Notes under the pieces: generated by a model
Told to the model about the DNA's origin: nothing
The model's input: only the letters and a program-made list of their open reading frames with translations
Database searches by the model: none
In this document: positions 5,393-5,959 of the stretch, piece by piece
Layout: each line of letters opens with the position of its first letter
How positions within the stretch are numbered: position 1 is the first letter of the stretch
Position numbers and translations under genes: made by a program
NCBI GenBank assembly: GCA_002491225.1
Contig: DKVN01000087.1
Coordinates: 990 to 6,948 of the forward strand
Reading direction: 5' to 3'
DNA: 5,959 bases
DNA from: Faecalibacterium sp. UBA7177
GTDB lineage: Bacteria > Bacillota > Clostridia > Oscillospirales > Ruminococcaceae

Positions 5393-5959
5393 TCACCCCG
5401 CAAACATCATGCCGTCAAAGCAGTCCTCAATCGGCACGCCCCCGACCGTGACCGGCCAGTCGGCCGCGTCCACCAGGATCCGGCACTCCCGCCCGTCCTC
5501 AAGCTGCGCGTCCACATAGCTCTCGTCGTCGGTGCGCAGCAGCTCGAGACTGACGCCCGCGGGCAGCCGCCCGGGTTTTCCGGCGGGCAGCAGCTGCACC
5601 TCGATGGGGCGTTTTGTGAGCAGAATCACCCCGCCGGACGAGAGGTCGTAGCCCTCCCCCTGCAGCACCGGCAGGCCGGTGGCCGCATCGGCCGCGTAAT
5701 TGTCCTGCGCCGTGATGGTGCTGAGCAACTCGGTGCGGCGGCCGAGCCGGAAGGCGGCGGGGTTGGTGATGGTCTCGGTGGCCAGCCCGCCGGTGGTGTC
5801 CTCCCAATCCCAGCAAAAGCCGGCATTGGGATACCGCCCGGCCAGCCGCAGGCCGGCCAGGTCATAGACCGAGAGGACGTGATACCCGCCACCGAGCTCC
5901 GCGTCGATGTAGAGCAGGTTGCGGCCCTCGCCAAGGTGGAGCAGGGCCGCCGCAAAATC
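5393..5959 (-). CDS. Unrecognised protein, C-terminal 188 codons (5' end outside window)
   Basis: The reading frame is open from the right edge to TGA at 5395-5393 with no in-frame stop, so this is the C-terminal part of a longer gene. A TTG at 5728-5726 lies inside the frame but has no ribosome site and is better read as an internal Leu. The visible part looks beta-rich. It contains NLLYIDAELGGGYHVLSVYD (14-33), a WDWEDTTGG turn, ITNPAAFRLGRRTELLSTIT (64-83), then strands with GGVILLTKRPIEVQLLP, AGVSLELLRTDDESYVDAQL and a terminal VGGVPIEDCFDGMMFAG. I do not recognise a named family. Alternating hydrophobic residues and Gly/Asp turns suggest an extracytoplasmic beta domain. Whether it has a signal peptide or lipobox like its neighbours cannot be seen. 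It is followed after 56 bp by the 386-aa lipoprotein gene, probably in one transcript. Confidence 0.75.
   Translation of the reverse strand, partial: DFAAALLHLGEGRNLLYIDAELGGGYHVLSVYDLAGLRLAGRYPNAGFCWDWEDTTGGLATETITNPAAFRLGRRTELLSTITAQDNYAADAATGLPVLQGEGYDLSSGGVILLTKRPIEVQLLPAGKPGRLPAGVSLELLRTDDESYVDAQLEDGRECRILVDAADWPVTVGGVPIEDCFDGMMFAG

Larger units (their letters stand above)
1..5959 (-). other. Probable single transcription unit of six genes
   Basis: All six genes run on the minus strand with gaps of 56, 58, 37, 29 and 53 bp. Each complete start has its own GGAGG-type ribosome site within the gap. None of the gaps has a GC-rich stem followed by a T-run in the transcribed direction, and none has a convincing -35/-10 pair. 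The promoter and terminator are therefore expected outside the window. Co-transcription is inferred from spacing only. Confidence 0.6.

Noticed and set aside
95..5940. Similar short strings (ccctcgcc with an optional extra c, then aagg) near 95, 4880 and 5926
   Set aside because: Each encodes LGEG within a different gene. With strong GC-rich codon bias this is expected coincidence and not a dispersed repeat.

Overview
The window is GC-rich (by eye above 60%). Every gene I can support lies on the minus strand, in one tightly packed array read from the right edge to the left edge. The start sites that can be seen have strong GGAGG-type Shine-Dalgarno (SD) sequences. Proteins resembling DUF4428 and DUF6935 sit beside a cytosolic 5'-nucleotidase and Gram-positive-style lipoproteins. 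Together these suggest a high-GC member of the Clostridia, for example an Oscillospiraceae/Ruminococcaceae-type gut anaerobe. That assignment is inference from memory of the families; nothing in the window names the species.

Layout in the direction of transcription: (1) 5959-5393, the C-terminal 188 codons of an unrecognised, apparently beta-rich protein whose start is outside the window; (2) 5336-4176, a 386-aa lipoprotein with a Ser/Pro/Ala-rich linker and a possible lipocalin-like C-terminal domain; (3) 4117-2651, a 488-aa metallophosphatase/5'-nucleotidase without an export signal; (4) 2613-2017, a 198-aa DUF6935-like protein; (5) 1987-392, a 531-aa lipoprotein that starts at TTG and carries an RsiV/PdaC-type (DUF3298-like) domain followed by an unrecognised half; (6) 338-1, the N-terminal 112 codons of a DUF4428 zinc-ribbon protein that runs off the left edge.

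The gaps between genes are 56, 58, 37, 29 and 53 bp. None contains a convincing intrinsic terminator or promoter, so the six genes are probably co-transcribed from a promoter beyond the right edge. Two products are predicted to be anchored on the outer face of the membrane. Three look cytosolic: the nucleotidase, the DUF6935-like protein and the zinc-ribbon protein. The set could be a small envelope-sensing or housekeeping cluster, but no biochemical pathway linking the genes is evident. No tRNA, rRNA, CRISPR array, mobile element or recombination site was recognised. The many long open frames on the plus strand are explained as antisense shadows of GC-rich genes.
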